From positions 56,256,855 to 56,320,854 of the forward strand of contig OX326960.1 in assembly GCA_946800325.1 (NCBI GenBank): a DNA stretch of 64,000 bases, written 5' to 3'. Position numbers and translations under genes: made by a program. Below, piece by piece: positions 24,693 to 37,102 of this stretch. Under the pieces are notes generated by a model, which did no database searches, was not told the origin of the DNA, and saw only the letters and a program-made list of their open reading frames with translations. The DNA comes from Luzula sylvatica. Taxonomy: Eukaryota > Streptophyta > Magnoliopsida > Poales > Juncaceae. The stretch's first letter is position 1, and each line of letters starts with the position of its first letter.

Positions 24693-26911
24693 CGGCAAAC
24701 AGTATCACTATAATATTGTCAAAGCAGTTAACGGCGAAGAGGCACGGCGGCGGAGAACGAGAATCGCCAGAGGGGTTTTCTGGGGTTTAGTTTAGGGCAG
24801 CCAAATTGGGTCGAAATATTGCTATATCCATTGGGCCAACGGCCCAAAGTAAAATTACGGTAACATACCTATAATATTAAATAATTACAAAAGAAATCTA
24901 ATGTACAAATAGGTATTTTTACAGGGTCATATACGAAAGGATGCAAATATGCAATGAATTAAATATTGTGGTGTCAGAGAGGGTGTTTCCCAAGTGTGGG
25001 TACAAATCACCGTAGGATCCGGACAGGAGCCATACGTGGACGAATCAAGGCCCTCCAAAACTCGTGTGCACTGGTCCTCGCGTCGCGCTGCCAAACGCGG
25101 CGTTTCCCCGAGGCTGTTCCGTTCTGACAGCGTACTGACAACGCCGTTCTCGGCTTTCCCACCATGGCCGTCTCAAGCTTCGTGCTCCCCTTCCAAGCAG
25201 AGCAGAAGTAATGGCGAAGAAACAGACTTTCCTAAGCAATGGTGGCTCCTCCTCTACAATTATCCATTGCAGCTTTCTGTTATTCACTGCGGTTTTAATT
25301 TTGAAATTCAAAATACATACTTCATTGATTTGTCTCCAATTTCTTAGTTAGATAAATATGGATAATTAAAATTATTCAATGAGATGAGTGGGATTTGTTA
25401 ATGTGGACCCGAGTAAACACCTCCAAAACCAACATGGTCCACATTTTATTTTATTTTTGTAGCATTAAAATTTCACATCATGGTGTTTAAATATTGGTTA
25501 TGTCCCCTCTCTTGGTTGCAAAAAATCTGGATTCTTACACTAAAGTCGTATTAGCTTTTTTAAAGATAAATTCTAAATTTTATGGACAGTCGGAGTTTTG
25601 TACTCATACATATTTATTTTATCTAAAAGATTTAGTATTATATTATATATAACTTTGTTATTAAAAGTGTTAATATATTATAAAGATATGATTCTTTATT
25701 TTATTTTATTTTTTTGCTTAAGGCTCGTAGGTTATTTAGAATATCACCATTACAAGTCGAGTTTGTATTAAAAACAGTGATATAGGTTGACAGATTCGTT
25801 TATTGAATCAATGACCTTAAACTCGTTAAATGAGTTGCAACACGTCGAAATAAAACACCTCCTTTGTATTCATGAAACAGTATGTAACTGGAAGTCCAAG
25901 TCTGTTATTTGAATTCTCGGCTTTGGAAACCAGGTTCTGATATAATAAACTGTGTTTCTTGGTTTGGAGCAAAGGAATGAATTAAATTCCTGTGTTTTTT
26001 ATTCTGAATTGTTAGAGAACTGGGAAAAGAAAACCTAAGGAAACCCAGGAAAAAAGATTCGGGAAACCATATTCGAAAAAAGATTCGGGAAAAAAGGTTC
26101 TGATATAATAAACTAGGAAAAAAGATATGATTCTTATGAATGCAAAATATGATATGCATAAAATTGGACTTTTGGAGAAGAAAAAATCAAACATTTTGAT
26201 GCTTGACTAAAATATATTCATTTTTGTAAGTATAGTTTGATTTTATATGGTGTGTGAATTATTGTGTCCATAACCACGTATTAATATTTATTTTATATCA
26301 TTATATTTTTTATTATGCACCGGCATATATATCTATGAAGTAAATATTTTCTCAATTATCTTTTTCAGCGTGGAAAATTCATCATACATGCATTTAATAA
26401 ATATTTTTCTTTTATTAGCAATATACGATACAATTAGAAAATTCTAACCAATTTTCTTTTCATCAGTTAACTTTTGACAAAAAAAATTTATTTCTGAAAA
26501 AAAAATCCATTTGTTAATACTAAAAATTACTAAATCCTAAAAAAAATATTTCTATACCAAGATTGAAAACATCAACAAGTACATTTCTAAAAGAACGACT
26601 AATAAAGTATTCATCTTCTTTACGAATTTTCTAGATAAAATATTAAAATATAAACATTTATTACAAGAATGTACAACATTGGTCCACCCATCCAACAAAC
26701 CAACACCAAAAAGGAGGTAACTTGGGGAACTCTAACAAATGTCACCAGAGATAGAGAGGGGAAGAGAGAGGCAAAAGTTGAGGAGAAAAGAAAAGAAAAG
26801 GTTTGATTTCTGTTCAGGCCTATATTCTTCTCGGGATTGGGTCCTTAAAAGACTGATTAATCTCTCTCTTACCCTTTCTTCTTCTCCTATCCTCTTTACA
26901 GCTCTCAACAC
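24693..26911. other. Intergenic between BUD23 and the first MIR396
   Basis: BUD23 5' flank lies next to the gene. A GC-richer island at 25000-25260 carries a 15-codon frame (25164-25211) whose stop overlaps the ATG of a 46-codon frame (25211-25351) with a hydrophobic middle. It could be a truncated first exon but has no continuation that I can see. The remainder is AT-rich with no supported gene. Confidence 0.4.
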
Positions 26912-26919
26912 TATAAATA
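26912..26919 (+). promoter_or_regulatory. TATA box of MIR396 copy 1
   Basis: TATAAATA about 120 bp before the mature miR396 sequence, downstream of a CT-rich promoter stretch. Expected transcription start is near 26945, which leaves ~75 nt of leader before the hairpin. Confidence 0.6.
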
Positions 26920-27019
26920 TCCCTTCTCCACCACTCAAAATCCCAAACCAAAAATCCCATTCAAATTTAATTTTAATTTTACCCTATCTTCTTCCTTCGT
27001 CTTCTATGAATTTATGGCC

Positions 27020-27142
27020 GTCTCTGTCGTCTTCCACAGCTTTCTTGAACTGCATTTACGTCCCCTTTACGAGAGGATCAATTAATGGAGAATTACTGTG
27101 TTTTCGTGCAGTTCAATAAAGCTGTGGGAAATTGCAGAGAGA
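27020..27142 (+). ncRNA. MIR396: MIR396 precursor, copy 1 (miR396a type)
   Basis: The mature sequence TTCCACAGCTTTCTTGAACTG lies at 27032-27052 and the star GTTCAATAAAGCTGTGGGAA(A) at 27111-27131. The arms pair with one mismatch and one G bulge, and the stem extends outward through CTCTG/CAGAG. The loop is ~58 nt. The star with AATAAAG is the conserved miR396a form. miR396 is a deeply conserved plant miRNA that silences growth-regulating factor (GRF) transcription factors and so limits cell proliferation. A TATA box lies upstream at 26912. The hairpin was judged by eye. Confidence 0.95.
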
Positions 27143-29990
27143 GGCCAAGTTGAAGTTTTTGCGATTTTCGTGTTTCCTGCTGCGTAAGAGTTGTTGATTA
27201 ATCATTTAATTCCACTTTTTTTCCTTGATTTCTGCATGGAAATTTTACAGAAATTTCAAAATCCGTGCAGAACTCGAAACCCTAAATCTCTCATCGGATT
27301 GGTTACTTGGGATGAAATTTTTGTTCTTTTTTGTTTGTTTTTATGCTCTTTAATATTGCCAATTATTGAGGTATAAATTGATAATTCTTTTCCGTGTTTC
27401 TATATTATAGCTTAGGTAATTCCAATGGCGAAATAACTGAATTCATGACGAGAACTATTAATCTTATCCAAGCAATAAGTAAATTCACTAAAGAAAATAA
27501 CCTAAAGAATGACTTAAATTACGCAAAAAACAAGCTCGCACAAATTTAATTTTTTTCTTAAACCAAATTTCTCAAGATTTATGACAGCTCAAAGAACTAA
27601 TTAAGCTTATTTTTGTGCCAAATTAATCATGATAAAAATCTCATCAGTACCGTAATATTTTCTTTTGATTTATATATAATACAATGGTACACATATTAAT
27701 TCCACGATCAAAGAAAAGCTGGGTTATGAAATGATGAAATTTCAAATCAATGCTTTTCTTTCAGTGTGTCTTTTTGTTTCCGTTTCCTGCAAAAAAGGAG
27801 AAATTATTCTCGAATTAAAACTTTGTTGTATGTTCTCTCATTTCACTGGTACGTGAGGAGGGGTCATGAAAATTTCCAAAAATAGATATAGAAATCCGGT
27901 ACAAACACAGGTTTGGTACGTAATTCAGTGAAATTTCATTTCAACCCTTTCAAATTCAATCTGTTCCTTTTGTGTGTTCATGTGGTTAATCGATCAAAGG
28001 CTGTGCAGCACTGACAAGAATTCCTACTCACAAACAGTTCTCATGTTTGGACTATGTATATGTCTAGATCAAACTATAGACACTCATAATTAATTAAGAC
28101 CTTCAATTTGGTTTTGTTCTTCTAATCAAACATATCCAAATCATAAATTTGATCACCATGTTTGGTCCAATAATCACATGAATTTATTAGTCATGCTGTG
28201 TTTAATTGTATCCTTGAGTAATGTAACTTGCTGTATTGAACCAATTTGCAGCTAATGATATTATTTAGAAAAACAAATGAAAAACTGTACTAGCAAGCAA
28301 TTCTTATATAATTTTTAGATGTATAATATATTTCTTTTAGATGTATCGTTGGACCTCTTTGAAAATGTGTGATATATGTTTTAATATATATTTGTTGAAT
28401 AACAATATGTATTTTGAAATTTTTAATATATATATTTTTAATTGCAATATTTCTTTTTGAATTATAGAATTTTAAATAGGTGATATACCTTTTGTATGAC
28501 AATATTTTGCACAAGGTCATGAGAAACAAATCTAGGATGAAATGATAAGGGCGTCGAGACCAAAAAGAATTTGTATTCAATACTGAGTATTACGCTACCT
28601 ATTATACGTTTCTAATAGAATTATATATACACTTTTGAGAAAAAATCAGTATATATATATTTAGTATAATTTTATACATATTATGAATTTTAATACATGA
28701 CCGTATATATATATTATATTTTTTTAATATATTTTTTAGTAACACAATACACAACATCATAAAAAATGTCATGTAACCCTCTTATTGGCCGCGGAAAGAC
28801 TAACATTTTTTGTTTACAAATTTGAACTTATTCTATTTTCAAACTAAAATGTAACATAATGATTTGGATTTAATCAATCATGTGAATTTAGAAAGACCAT
28901 GCCATATATTCCCCTAGTAATGCTATCGCAACATCTAACACGACTTAATTAAGAGTAATTTCAAAATTATTTTATCAAATGATTATTATATTTCTATTTA
29001 TGATAATTGATATTTATTATACTTATTTTATTATTGTTTCTATCTTTCATGAATCATGCAACAACAACAACAAAAATCTAATATTATGAAGAACCAAGTA
29101 TACTTTAGTTTTCATATGTATATACATGATATGTTACAATTTGGGTGATTTTTTATGATGAAAAAAATTAAGAACAATAATATATTTTTTATATATGAAA
29201 GATTTTGTTTGCACAATTTATGAAAAATAATAACATTAATAGATAAATATAATAAGTATCAATCATCACAAATAGAAGTATAATGGTCATTTAGTTACAA
29301 AAATTGAAATCGCTCTTAATTAAGTCATTAACTTTTGCAATATCGCCATATTTGGTCCTTCTTGTTAGACGAAGCAAACTAAGTTCCTGTATAATTCAAA
29401 TACCATATTTTTCAAATCGTTCAAATATTTGATCAACTAAAATGAATACACTCCTAATTAGTCAATTCGGATATTCATGTAAAACTAGACTTATTTTATA
29501 CAATACCGACACGATAATTTGTTATATAACAATATATAATTGCAAATCTTTTGTTTAGAAAAAGCCTACTAGGATTTTTATTGACAAACATTTGAGTTAC
29601 TAACTAATATTTATTTTAATTCAAAATCATAGATTGATATTTCTTGCCTTAATATTTATGTGAAATGGAAGTTTGTATTGTTTATTTTAATGATATTTTT
29701 TTTACTTTTTATAAAAATTCATCTTTTTTTTATTTTTTTATAAATTATGTGAATTGTTAATCAGGTTCGGGCACGGACTTATCAATACATTTATTATTTA
29801 TTTTTTATTGAAGAATTTACATATATTATTTATGATACATAATTGTTCATGAAATATACGAGTATTATTTGCGAACTAAACAACTATTCTCGATAAACCC
29901 ACAATTCCGGTTTAAATTGATTCTTGCACAATGTAAACATTTCTTTAGAATGGAAACTAACGGCGTTGATAATAACTTTCATTTTATTAA
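27143..29990. other. Intergenic downstream of MIR396 copy 1
   Basis: The first few hundred bases may belong to the primary transcript. The remainder is AT-rich, with no open frame having codon-like composition and no recognised repeat boundary. Confidence 0.45.
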
Positions 29991-31370
29991 TTATCACTGA
30001 TGTTGGGTATAAAACATATCAATAAAAATATTGAACCTACTATGAAAAATCCAATTCACCAACCCCTTATTTTGGACCCATCTTTATGCAATCTCCTCAT
30101 GCCACCTCATCGCAACCCGTGCCACATCATCACAATTATTTCAACCATTAGATTAGGATATGTGGCAACATATGAACCATAGATTAATCTTTGATTTTGT
30201 GTGATTATGTTTTATTTGTAGATATTTATGTGTCCCTTATTTTACACATAGTTTTAAACAATTTTAGAAGGCCACATCATCTTACACCGATGACGTGTCA
30301 AAATATTATTTGTTAGGCTCATGTTGGACCAGTTGTATTTGATTTTGAATTTTCTCACAATATGTTACATGATCAATTGTGAATACAAATAGAATGTGAA
30401 AAGTTTAAATATTTAACATTAATAAATTGATATATAATATCATAAAACATACAACAAATATTGTTAGTATTTTCATAATATAATTTAAAAAAATTAAGAA
30501 ATATATTCGCTGTAATTTTATCTTTATTTTGAGATCCATATTATCATATATTTAATATTTTTCTTTAACTTAAAATTATGAAAACAATTATGCAAAAAAA
30601 TATATAAAAATAAATATAATTACATTAATGACTTGTAAGACTACTTATTATTATTTCTAAAACTATAATTGAAAAAAATTGCACATACTACTAAGTATGT
30701 TATTATCATATATTCAATATTTTTCCCTAACTAAAAATTATGAAAACAATTATGTAAAAAAATATAAAAAAATATATAATTACATTAATGACTTGTAATC
30801 CTAATTATTATTATTTTTAAAAATATAATTGAAAAAAATTGCACATCCTAATTATTATTATTATTTTTAAAACAATTATGTTATATTTGTATTTGTACTT
30901 AAAACAATTTCATGTTAATCTTTAAAAAAAAATAATGAAAGATATTTATTTACTAAACACAAATAATTTCTTTAACTTATATAATATTTTTCAATAATAA
31001 ACATGAAACATAAAATTTATCAGACATAAATAATTTTTTTTAACTTTTACAATGTTATTATTCTTAATTTTAGATATGAAAAATTTAAAATATCATATGA
31101 TTTTGATTTTTGTTTATGTTCACGCATGTTGTTTTATTATTTTATAGTGACATTTTTTTTTTTTATGTGTTGTATTAAAATACTAAATAAATATTTCGCA
31201 ACGTGTCATAAAATAGTTTAATAATTTTGTCTTCATCAAACTTTTTTAATCAATATGATATTTATTTTCATAAAGTCTTATATTTGATCCCAAAAAATCA
31301 TAACTATATATTATGTGTATGGTAAAACAAATGAAACAAAACCGCTGCGAAGCGCGGGTAATCTCATAGT
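29990..31370 (+). mobile_element. Possible Helitron remnant (3' hairpin visible)
   Basis: The segment ends with a GC-rich hairpin in AT-rich DNA, CCGCTGCGAAGCGCGG at 31342-31357, followed by GTAATCTCATAG and a T. This resembles a plant Helitron 3' end, although CATAG replaces the expected CTAG. Near 30050-30300 are repeated GCCAC(C/A)TCAT and GATGACGTGTCA words often seen in Helitron 5' parts. A ~160 bp AT-rich unit (TTACATTAATGACTTGTAA) is repeated at 30621 and 30781. The 5' end is uncertain. Confidence 0.35.
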
Positions 31371-32220
31371 TCTATGAAAAAGTGAGTCTACTATCTCAAA
31401 AATAAAAAAAAAATAAAAAATATGAAAATAATTTGGATATTTTTTTTAAACAAGAGTATAATTTGACAACCAATATTGACCACATATCCCCGGATAATTA
31501 AGTATTTGATATAAAATATTATATGTTGTGAGAGATTGTGGGTCCGAATTTAATAGACATCATATGCAAATTAAATACAAAAATAAACACGATTCGTGAT
31601 ATCGAATTCTCCCTCAAAAAATAAAAATAAAAAAATATAACTTGACCATATCATAAATACAACAAAAAGAGGCCATAGAGAAACCCATTGTTTGTGTATG
31701 CAAGTTCAATCTGTCTCCTAGAAAGTTTCATGGATTCCTTGAAGAGTGATTTTTTACTGGATTTTTTCTTGTTTGCTTGCATGTAAAATTTTGACCTGAG
31801 AGAAAAAGAAAGAAGACAGAGAGGAGGAAGAGTAAATGGAGAGTAAAGCAAAGTAATTTCATTCTGAATTCTAGCATGGCATTGGAATGGAATAACGTGA
31901 ATAAAGGGGAAGTGACAGGATATGAATCCGGCCAATCCTCAGCCTGTGCCTTCCAGCTTGTGGCTCCCCCCTTTCCTTCCCTTTCTCTTTCTCACCAACT
32001 AACTTTTGCTACCTGGTAAGCAAATCTTAATTTACTGATAATCTAATTTTGTATTGCTTACGACAGGGCCTACTCTTAGGCCCATTAATCTAAAATGGGC
32101 CGAGGCCTCCGTAAAGAACTAATGACCTAATTAGAAAAAAATAACAAACAAAAGAAAAAAAGCAACAGAAAAAACAGAAAATTATGAATTATTGTAATCT
32201 TGAGGATCAGTCCATACATG
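31371..32220. other. Intergenic / 3' flank of MIR396 copy 2
   Basis: A 94-codon minus-strand frame at 31651-31935 has no recognisable domain. On the minus strand this region follows the MIR396 hairpin and could be part of its primary transcript. No gene is supported. Confidence 0.35.
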
Positions 32221-32302
32221 CTATTTCTTCCCCCAGCATTCTTGAGCTTCGTGGACGACTTGAGGGATCGGCGAGAAGTTCAAGAAAGCTGTGGAAAGGG
32301 AT
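32221..32302 (-). ncRNA. MIR396: MIR396 precursor, copy 2 (miR396b type)
   Basis: On the minus strand TTCCACAGCTTTCTTGAACTT occupies 32296-32276, identical to conserved miR396b. The opposite arm GCTCAAGAATGCTGGGGGAAG lies at 32247-32227 and corresponds to the miR396b star, which normally reads GCTCAAGAAAGCTGTGGGAA. The terminal loop is only ~28 nt between the arms, with GAGCTTC/GAAGTTC continuing the stem inward. Two star-side changes weaken the duplex compared with copies 1 and 3. It is likely functional for the mature 5p strand, but processing efficiency is uncertain. Confidence 0.88.
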
Positions 32303-32354
32303 AACACGGAACTTGAGCTACCACATTATTTTTTCCTCCATTGTATGTAATATG

Positions 32355-32362
32355 TATTTATA
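32355..32362 (-). promoter_or_regulatory. TATA box of MIR396 copy 2
   Basis: The minus strand reads CCTATAAATACAT. The box lies ~60 bp before the 5' end of the mature miR396, putting transcription start only ~30 nt upstream of the hairpin. Confidence 0.5.
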
Positions 32363-33310
32363 GGATTAATGAAGCATAGCGATCAATGCATATGATCGAG
32401 ATCCATATTAATGGAGTATGGAGTAATACTGTAAGGTTATGGTATTAGTTAGGGAAGAGTAGCTGGAAAAGCAGTGCTCTTTTTCAAGCTTTCTCCCCCT
32501 ATGTATCTTCTTCTTTTTCTTTTGGACCACTTCTAGATATGCTAAATGAGATGATAATTCAGTAATTTCCGTTGCAACAACTCTTCGAATTTAATTCATC
32601 TGTTGAATTGGTGCTAAATTGTAGTTAATTATGTGAGGGCAAAGATAGGAAATGAAATGAATGAAGGAGATAATATATGGTGGAGAGACTTTGCAGCTTT
32701 GAGCTCACCATTTATGCCTCGTTGGCAAGCACATGCATGGCCATGTGATCACAATCAGGATTTTTTTTGCAATTTGTGATCACAGCCCAGTGATGGGCGC
32801 CTAATTGGTCCCCCTAATGAAAATGAAAATATAAACTCAATATTTATTATATTTATGTACGTAGAGTATGAAAAGCCAGAAGGGTAGTATAGAATGTCAA
32901 GAGATATCATACAGTATGAATAGGTACTAGGATACTACTGACAATTATGTTTTTTTATTTTAATACCAAATATTAATTTTTATGATTTTAAAAGCCAAAG
33001 TTGAAAGATGCGAAAAAAAAATCAAGTTTTTTAGATGAGGCAGAGCGTCAAGAATTTACAAAAATAAAAAGAATTATGTGAATATTTTGATGAAGAAATA
33101 AAAGAAAAAAAAGAAATATATGACTTAAAAATCGTGGGGTTTCGATTTTTTAAGAAAAAAATGAATCAACTGTTCTAGAATATATGAATATTCATATACA
33201 AATCAGACTTTTCTTCATTTTGATTCATAATTTTTTTATGATAAAAGTAAGAATTCATTAGTTGATTTTATCATTTACAATTTCTTTTTTAGATAGATAT
33301 CTAAATTAGA

Positions 33311-33354
<44 letters not shown>

Positions 33355-33600
33355 CGTGTGTGTATTGGGATTATCTAGATACAAACCATATTTCTATAGA
33401 TTCGAGTCAAGAGCCGGATTACTTTTAATATGACATGGGAATGTTACAATTCTGAAGATGCAATACTTAATACGTCTGCTAAAAGGAATGCAAAATGCAT
33501 TTATCAAATGGGAATTGAAATATCTTCCTATATAATGCTTGTGCTTGTGGAGGTAGAGAATATATAAAAGAAAAATCTCAAATCATCTAGTAAATGGATT
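32363..33600. other. Promoter-side flank of MIR396 copy 2, then AT-rich intergenic
   Basis: No gene is supported. A CT-rich stretch (on +) near 32490-32520 and the words GCATGCATGGCCATG near 32735 may be regulatory. A tetranucleotide microsatellite lies at 33309-33356. Confidence 0.35.
33309..33362. repeat. (ACGC)n microsatellite
   Basis: About twelve uninterrupted copies of ACGC ending in a short GT run. It is strikingly GC-rich within AT-rich surroundings and likely length-polymorphic. Confidence 0.95.
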
Positions 33601-33606
33601 ATATAA

Positions 33607-33933
33607 ATGATTCAATTTTGCGTTGACGTGACGGCAGGAGATGACCATCCAATCCAAGCCCGCATTTATGTGCTAATAATGATAACTCTATTCACACTAA
33701 TCATTTTTGCGTCGCCAATGATGGCTATGGAGCCGAATCCCATTGCAGAACTCATACTTTTTGTTTTATCTTCATACTTTTTTGTTTTATCTATAGAAAT
33801 GATGACTTATGTGCCGGTTTGGTTAGTTGTCAACTTTGTTTTATGCATGTTCAAGTCGTTTTGCGAGATTCAAACCATGAAAGATCGTATTTTCTTCCTA
33901 TCCATTGTAGCGTTCGCATTAATGCCTCATTAA
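33607..33933 (+). CDS. Hypothetical small membrane protein
   Basis: A single open frame of 108 residues with at least three predicted membrane segments: about 22-41 (YVLIMITLFTLIIFASPMMA), about 47-61, and about 68-84 with a further hydrophobic stretch near the C terminus. A TATA-like AATATATAAAAG lies ~50 bp upstream of the ATG. I do not recognise the family, and AT-rich DNA can produce hydrophobic frames by chance, so expression evidence would decide. There is no intron or neighbouring partner gene. Confidence 0.3.
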   Translation: MIQFCVDVTAGDDHPIQARIYVLIMITLFTLIIFASPMMAMEPNPIAELILFVLSSYFFVLSIEMMTYVPVWLVVNFVLCMFKSFCEIQTMKDRIFFLSIVAFALMPH

Positions 33934-34822
33934 GCATTAAGCACTTTCGAAATAATAATGTTGTATCAAAATTAAATTATTTCGTACTATATTAATCCCA
34001 GCATATTTATTAAAACTCATTTGTATATAATCATGCATATATTTTACGATTATTTTATGTTACGATAGAAAACAGCTCATTGTGTTATCGAATATTAGTA
34101 CATATACTAGTACCACTGTACAATTATATAACAATATATGAGGTACAACACAATTTGACGAAAAAAACATCACAACAAAAATTATATGATTGTTTACAAA
34201 TAGTTCATGTGATCAAATATAAAAACAATGAACCCTAGCTACAACCCATGTACTCACGACACACTGTTAGTTATATATTATTAATATTTTTTTATTGATT
34301 TAAAATACAATACACAATATCACATTTTAACATTGAAATAATTAAAAAAATAGCATTGAAATGTAGTTAAGCAAAACCATAATTAAAATTTAAATAATAT
34401 GATATTTTTAAATTTACAACTTAAAAATAACAATAGAATTTGGTAAGTTCTATGGAAACAATAATATACATGAATTCTGCACCAATACTCAAAAACAGAA
34501 AGAGAATTATTACAAACCAAAGGAGTTCTATGGAAACAATCTTTCAAACTCAAATAGAATTGAGAAAGAAATAATATACATTAATTCAAATTCAGGGATT
34601 TCAAATGAAGAGAAAGACCCAGCAGCTTGGGAATCCAAAGAAGTATGCTTGAGAAGAGTCCCAGACACTCTTTGCAATATAATTGATTTGAGTTTCTTAA
34701 TGATATCAATTGGAAAGATTAAACAAATTAAGAGTATTAGAGGAATAACCAAGATGAAGGAGGTTGTGATAGTAATATCATCCCTCAAAAATCAGGGGAA
34801 AATTAATAAGATAATTTAGGTC

Positions 34823-35419
34823 GAAAATGGTCATGAATCTTTCTCATTCCAAGCCTTCAACTCCTTCAAATGGAAAATTCCTGAAAAGGAATGGAAACCA
34901 ATAGAAAAAAATTCAAAGGTGATAAAGGAGAACATTTCTGAATGGAGAATCATCAATGACTTAAGAGGCATAGAAAATAACTGCAAAGAATTAGTGATAT
35001 ACCTTGAATCTCAGATCTCCCCAGAGAAGAAGGATAACCCTAATAATATGAATGATGAGATTTATAATTCATTAACAGGTAGCAATAGTATTATAAGCCA
35101 AATTAAGGAAAAATGCTTAATACCTGATCAGGCTGACAAGGTGTTTGATCAAATGCCCCTTCCAGAAATGGAGTGCCCAGTAATAGAAACAATGGAGGAA
35201 ATTCAGGAAAACTCACCAGAAAAACCCATAATGATATCACCTGAAACAAAAACAAGGGTAAATAAGGAAGTCCATTCATTAATCTCCATACCTGAAAATG
35301 TCAATATATCTCAGGATCCAATTGAAGAAAAAAATCAAGAAAATACAAGTAAGATGTTAAGAAGAAGTGATAGATTAAAAGGGTGCGACAGTTTGAGCGA
35401 TACATCAGTGTTGTTTTAA
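34823..35419 (+). pseudogene. Open frame with RRSDRLKG tail, probably retroelement-derived
   Basis: An open reading frame with no ATG near its beginning runs about 198 codons. It opens with a Phe/Trp/Lys-rich stretch (FNSFKWKIPEKEWKP), is Glu/Pro/Asn-rich in the middle, and ends RRSDRLKG before running into LTR-like sequence. A basic RRS(D/E)RLKG tail is often seen in plant retroelement-encoded or zinc-knuckle-type proteins. No complete domain was recognised. The frame stops inside a fragment homologous to the LTRs at 14153 and 60885, so it is probably a broken element or chimera. Confidence 0.35.
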
Positions 35420-36423
35420 TGGAATACCGAAAGGGTGCGACAGTTTGACATACAGTTAGTAAAACCATCATAACTTTCGCATCCGAACTCCAATTGGGCT
35501 GAGCCAAATTGGGTTGGAAATATAATAAGATTATCTACAACTTTCATGAAGGTTTGAAGTCACTTGGAACGATTTAACAATTTCGTTTCAACGGAATACT
35601 GAAAGGGTGTATGCAGTTTTCTGTTTGAAAATGTGTATAATAGATATACATAACGTTTGGCCCATCATTATCCTATGTATTATATATATGATGTTTCTCT
35701 CTGATCTAAGTGATCAATCGAAGTCAATCGAAGTGAATCAAAGTCAATTAAAGAGTTAATCATGAATCTAATTCAGATTAGACTAATTGAGATGATCATT
35801 CGAAAGAACACCATTAATAGTTGAAAGGGTATGATGAGAAAGAGAGAAAAGAGAAAAGCGGTTTTCTCTCTGATCTAAGTGATCAATCGAAGTCAATCGA
35901 AGTGAATCAAAGTCAATTAAAGAGTTAATCATGAATCTAATTCAGATTAGACTAATTGAGATGATCATTCGAAAGAACACCATTAATAGTTGAAAGGGTA
36001 TGATGAGAAAGAGAGAAAAGAGAAAAGGGGTTTTCTCGGATTAGAGAATCAAACGCTATCAAGCAAGTTCGCCGGTACATCGTCTAGGCAGGTGCATCTG
36101 CGACCGAGGTGCTATGACTAACGGTGGATACGAGTAGAGGGACGACACATGTGGCTCTTAGTTGTGATCAAACTGGAGACGTTCATGGAGTCCAAACGGT
36201 GGGAGGCGTGTGGTATGGGACGCACGGGCTAGTCACCAACGTGACACTGGAGAAGAGAAGGATGCGAGCGATCAAACCGTCGTGCGTGATCAATTTCACG
36301 CTGGTAATCGTCTATCCTACTTTGCATCGTACTCTCGAAGTCGAGGCGTGATCTCAGGATTTGGGAACCGGACCGGGCCTTCATATCCGCTGCACGGGCC
36401 CGGGATCGGATCGATTCCCTTCA
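35384..36423 (+). mobile_element. 5'-truncated copia-like LTR (copy 2)
   Basis: From about 35404 the sequence follows the solo LTR at 60885-61896 from its internal GAAATACCGAAAG word to the end. Shared blocks include TCCAATTGGGCTG(A/G)GCC, the AAGTTCGCCGGT(A/G)CATCGTC segment and GGACCGGGCCTTCAT. The end is CCCTTCA at 36423, the LTR CA terminus. The first ~180 bp of the LTR are missing. It carries an internal 169 bp tandem duplication not present in the other copies. Confidence 0.65.
35701..36038 (+). repeat. 169 bp tandem duplication inside LTR copy 2
   Basis: The segment starting CTGATCTAAGTGATCAATCG at 35701 is repeated nearly perfectly from 35870. The near identity of the two units implies a recent duplication. 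Confidence 0.9.
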
Positions 36424-37102
36424 TAACTAATGCATATTAATGGAAAATTTGGAAATAAAATATCCTGCTGGTTGCTTGAGTGTTTTATGTTGCGGGTTGC
36501 ATAACACCACTGGGTTTCGCCTCCGTCTCTATTTTACTCGATTATATGGTTGCTCAATTTCAGTATGTATCAAGATTTACATAGAGAGCACCTTTTACTA
36601 CAAGAATACAATTAGGATCCCTCCAGGAACCTGATTCGAGAGTGGGTATTTTCAAAGTCGAGACATTGGGGCTAGCTGAGAAGAGTCAAATGATGAAGTT
36701 TTTGAACGTGCCGCAGAGCCACATTGGATATCAGACAAGGATATTAAATTGCCATTTGTTTGAATCAAAAACACTACAAACCCATAATCAAATCACAGAA
36801 ACACCCCCGATTTGCTAAATAAAGTAATTATTTAGGTTGGCCCCACATGCTCTTTACATGTAAATTTGCAATTCGGGATGATTTCGGTATTTTATTTATG
36901 TGACTCTAGCATTCTTGTTTGTTGAATTTCTGAAAAACAGTGAAGTACAAATATACAACGCAATACAATGAAAGTATAAATATACAATTATGGTAAATAT
37001 ATATACTTTCATGCATTATTTCTCCAATATATTTATTATATACAATTAATGTTTTGTTGTAGATGCCATTTTAAAATTGCAGATTCGGGCTCAAGTAATC
37101 TA
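36424..37102. other. Intergenic
   Basis: AT-rich flank between LTR copy 2 and the Helitron. No supported gene. Confidence 0.5.

Noticed and set aside
25164..25351. Overlapping TAATG frames with a hydrophobic second product
   Set aside because: Too short and without continuation. Could be a truncated first exon but nothing supports a gene.
34528..34788. 86-codon hydrophobic minus-strand frame
   Set aside because: Antisense to the purine-rich start of the retroelement-like frame, and hydrophobicity is a by-product of complementing an A-rich strand.
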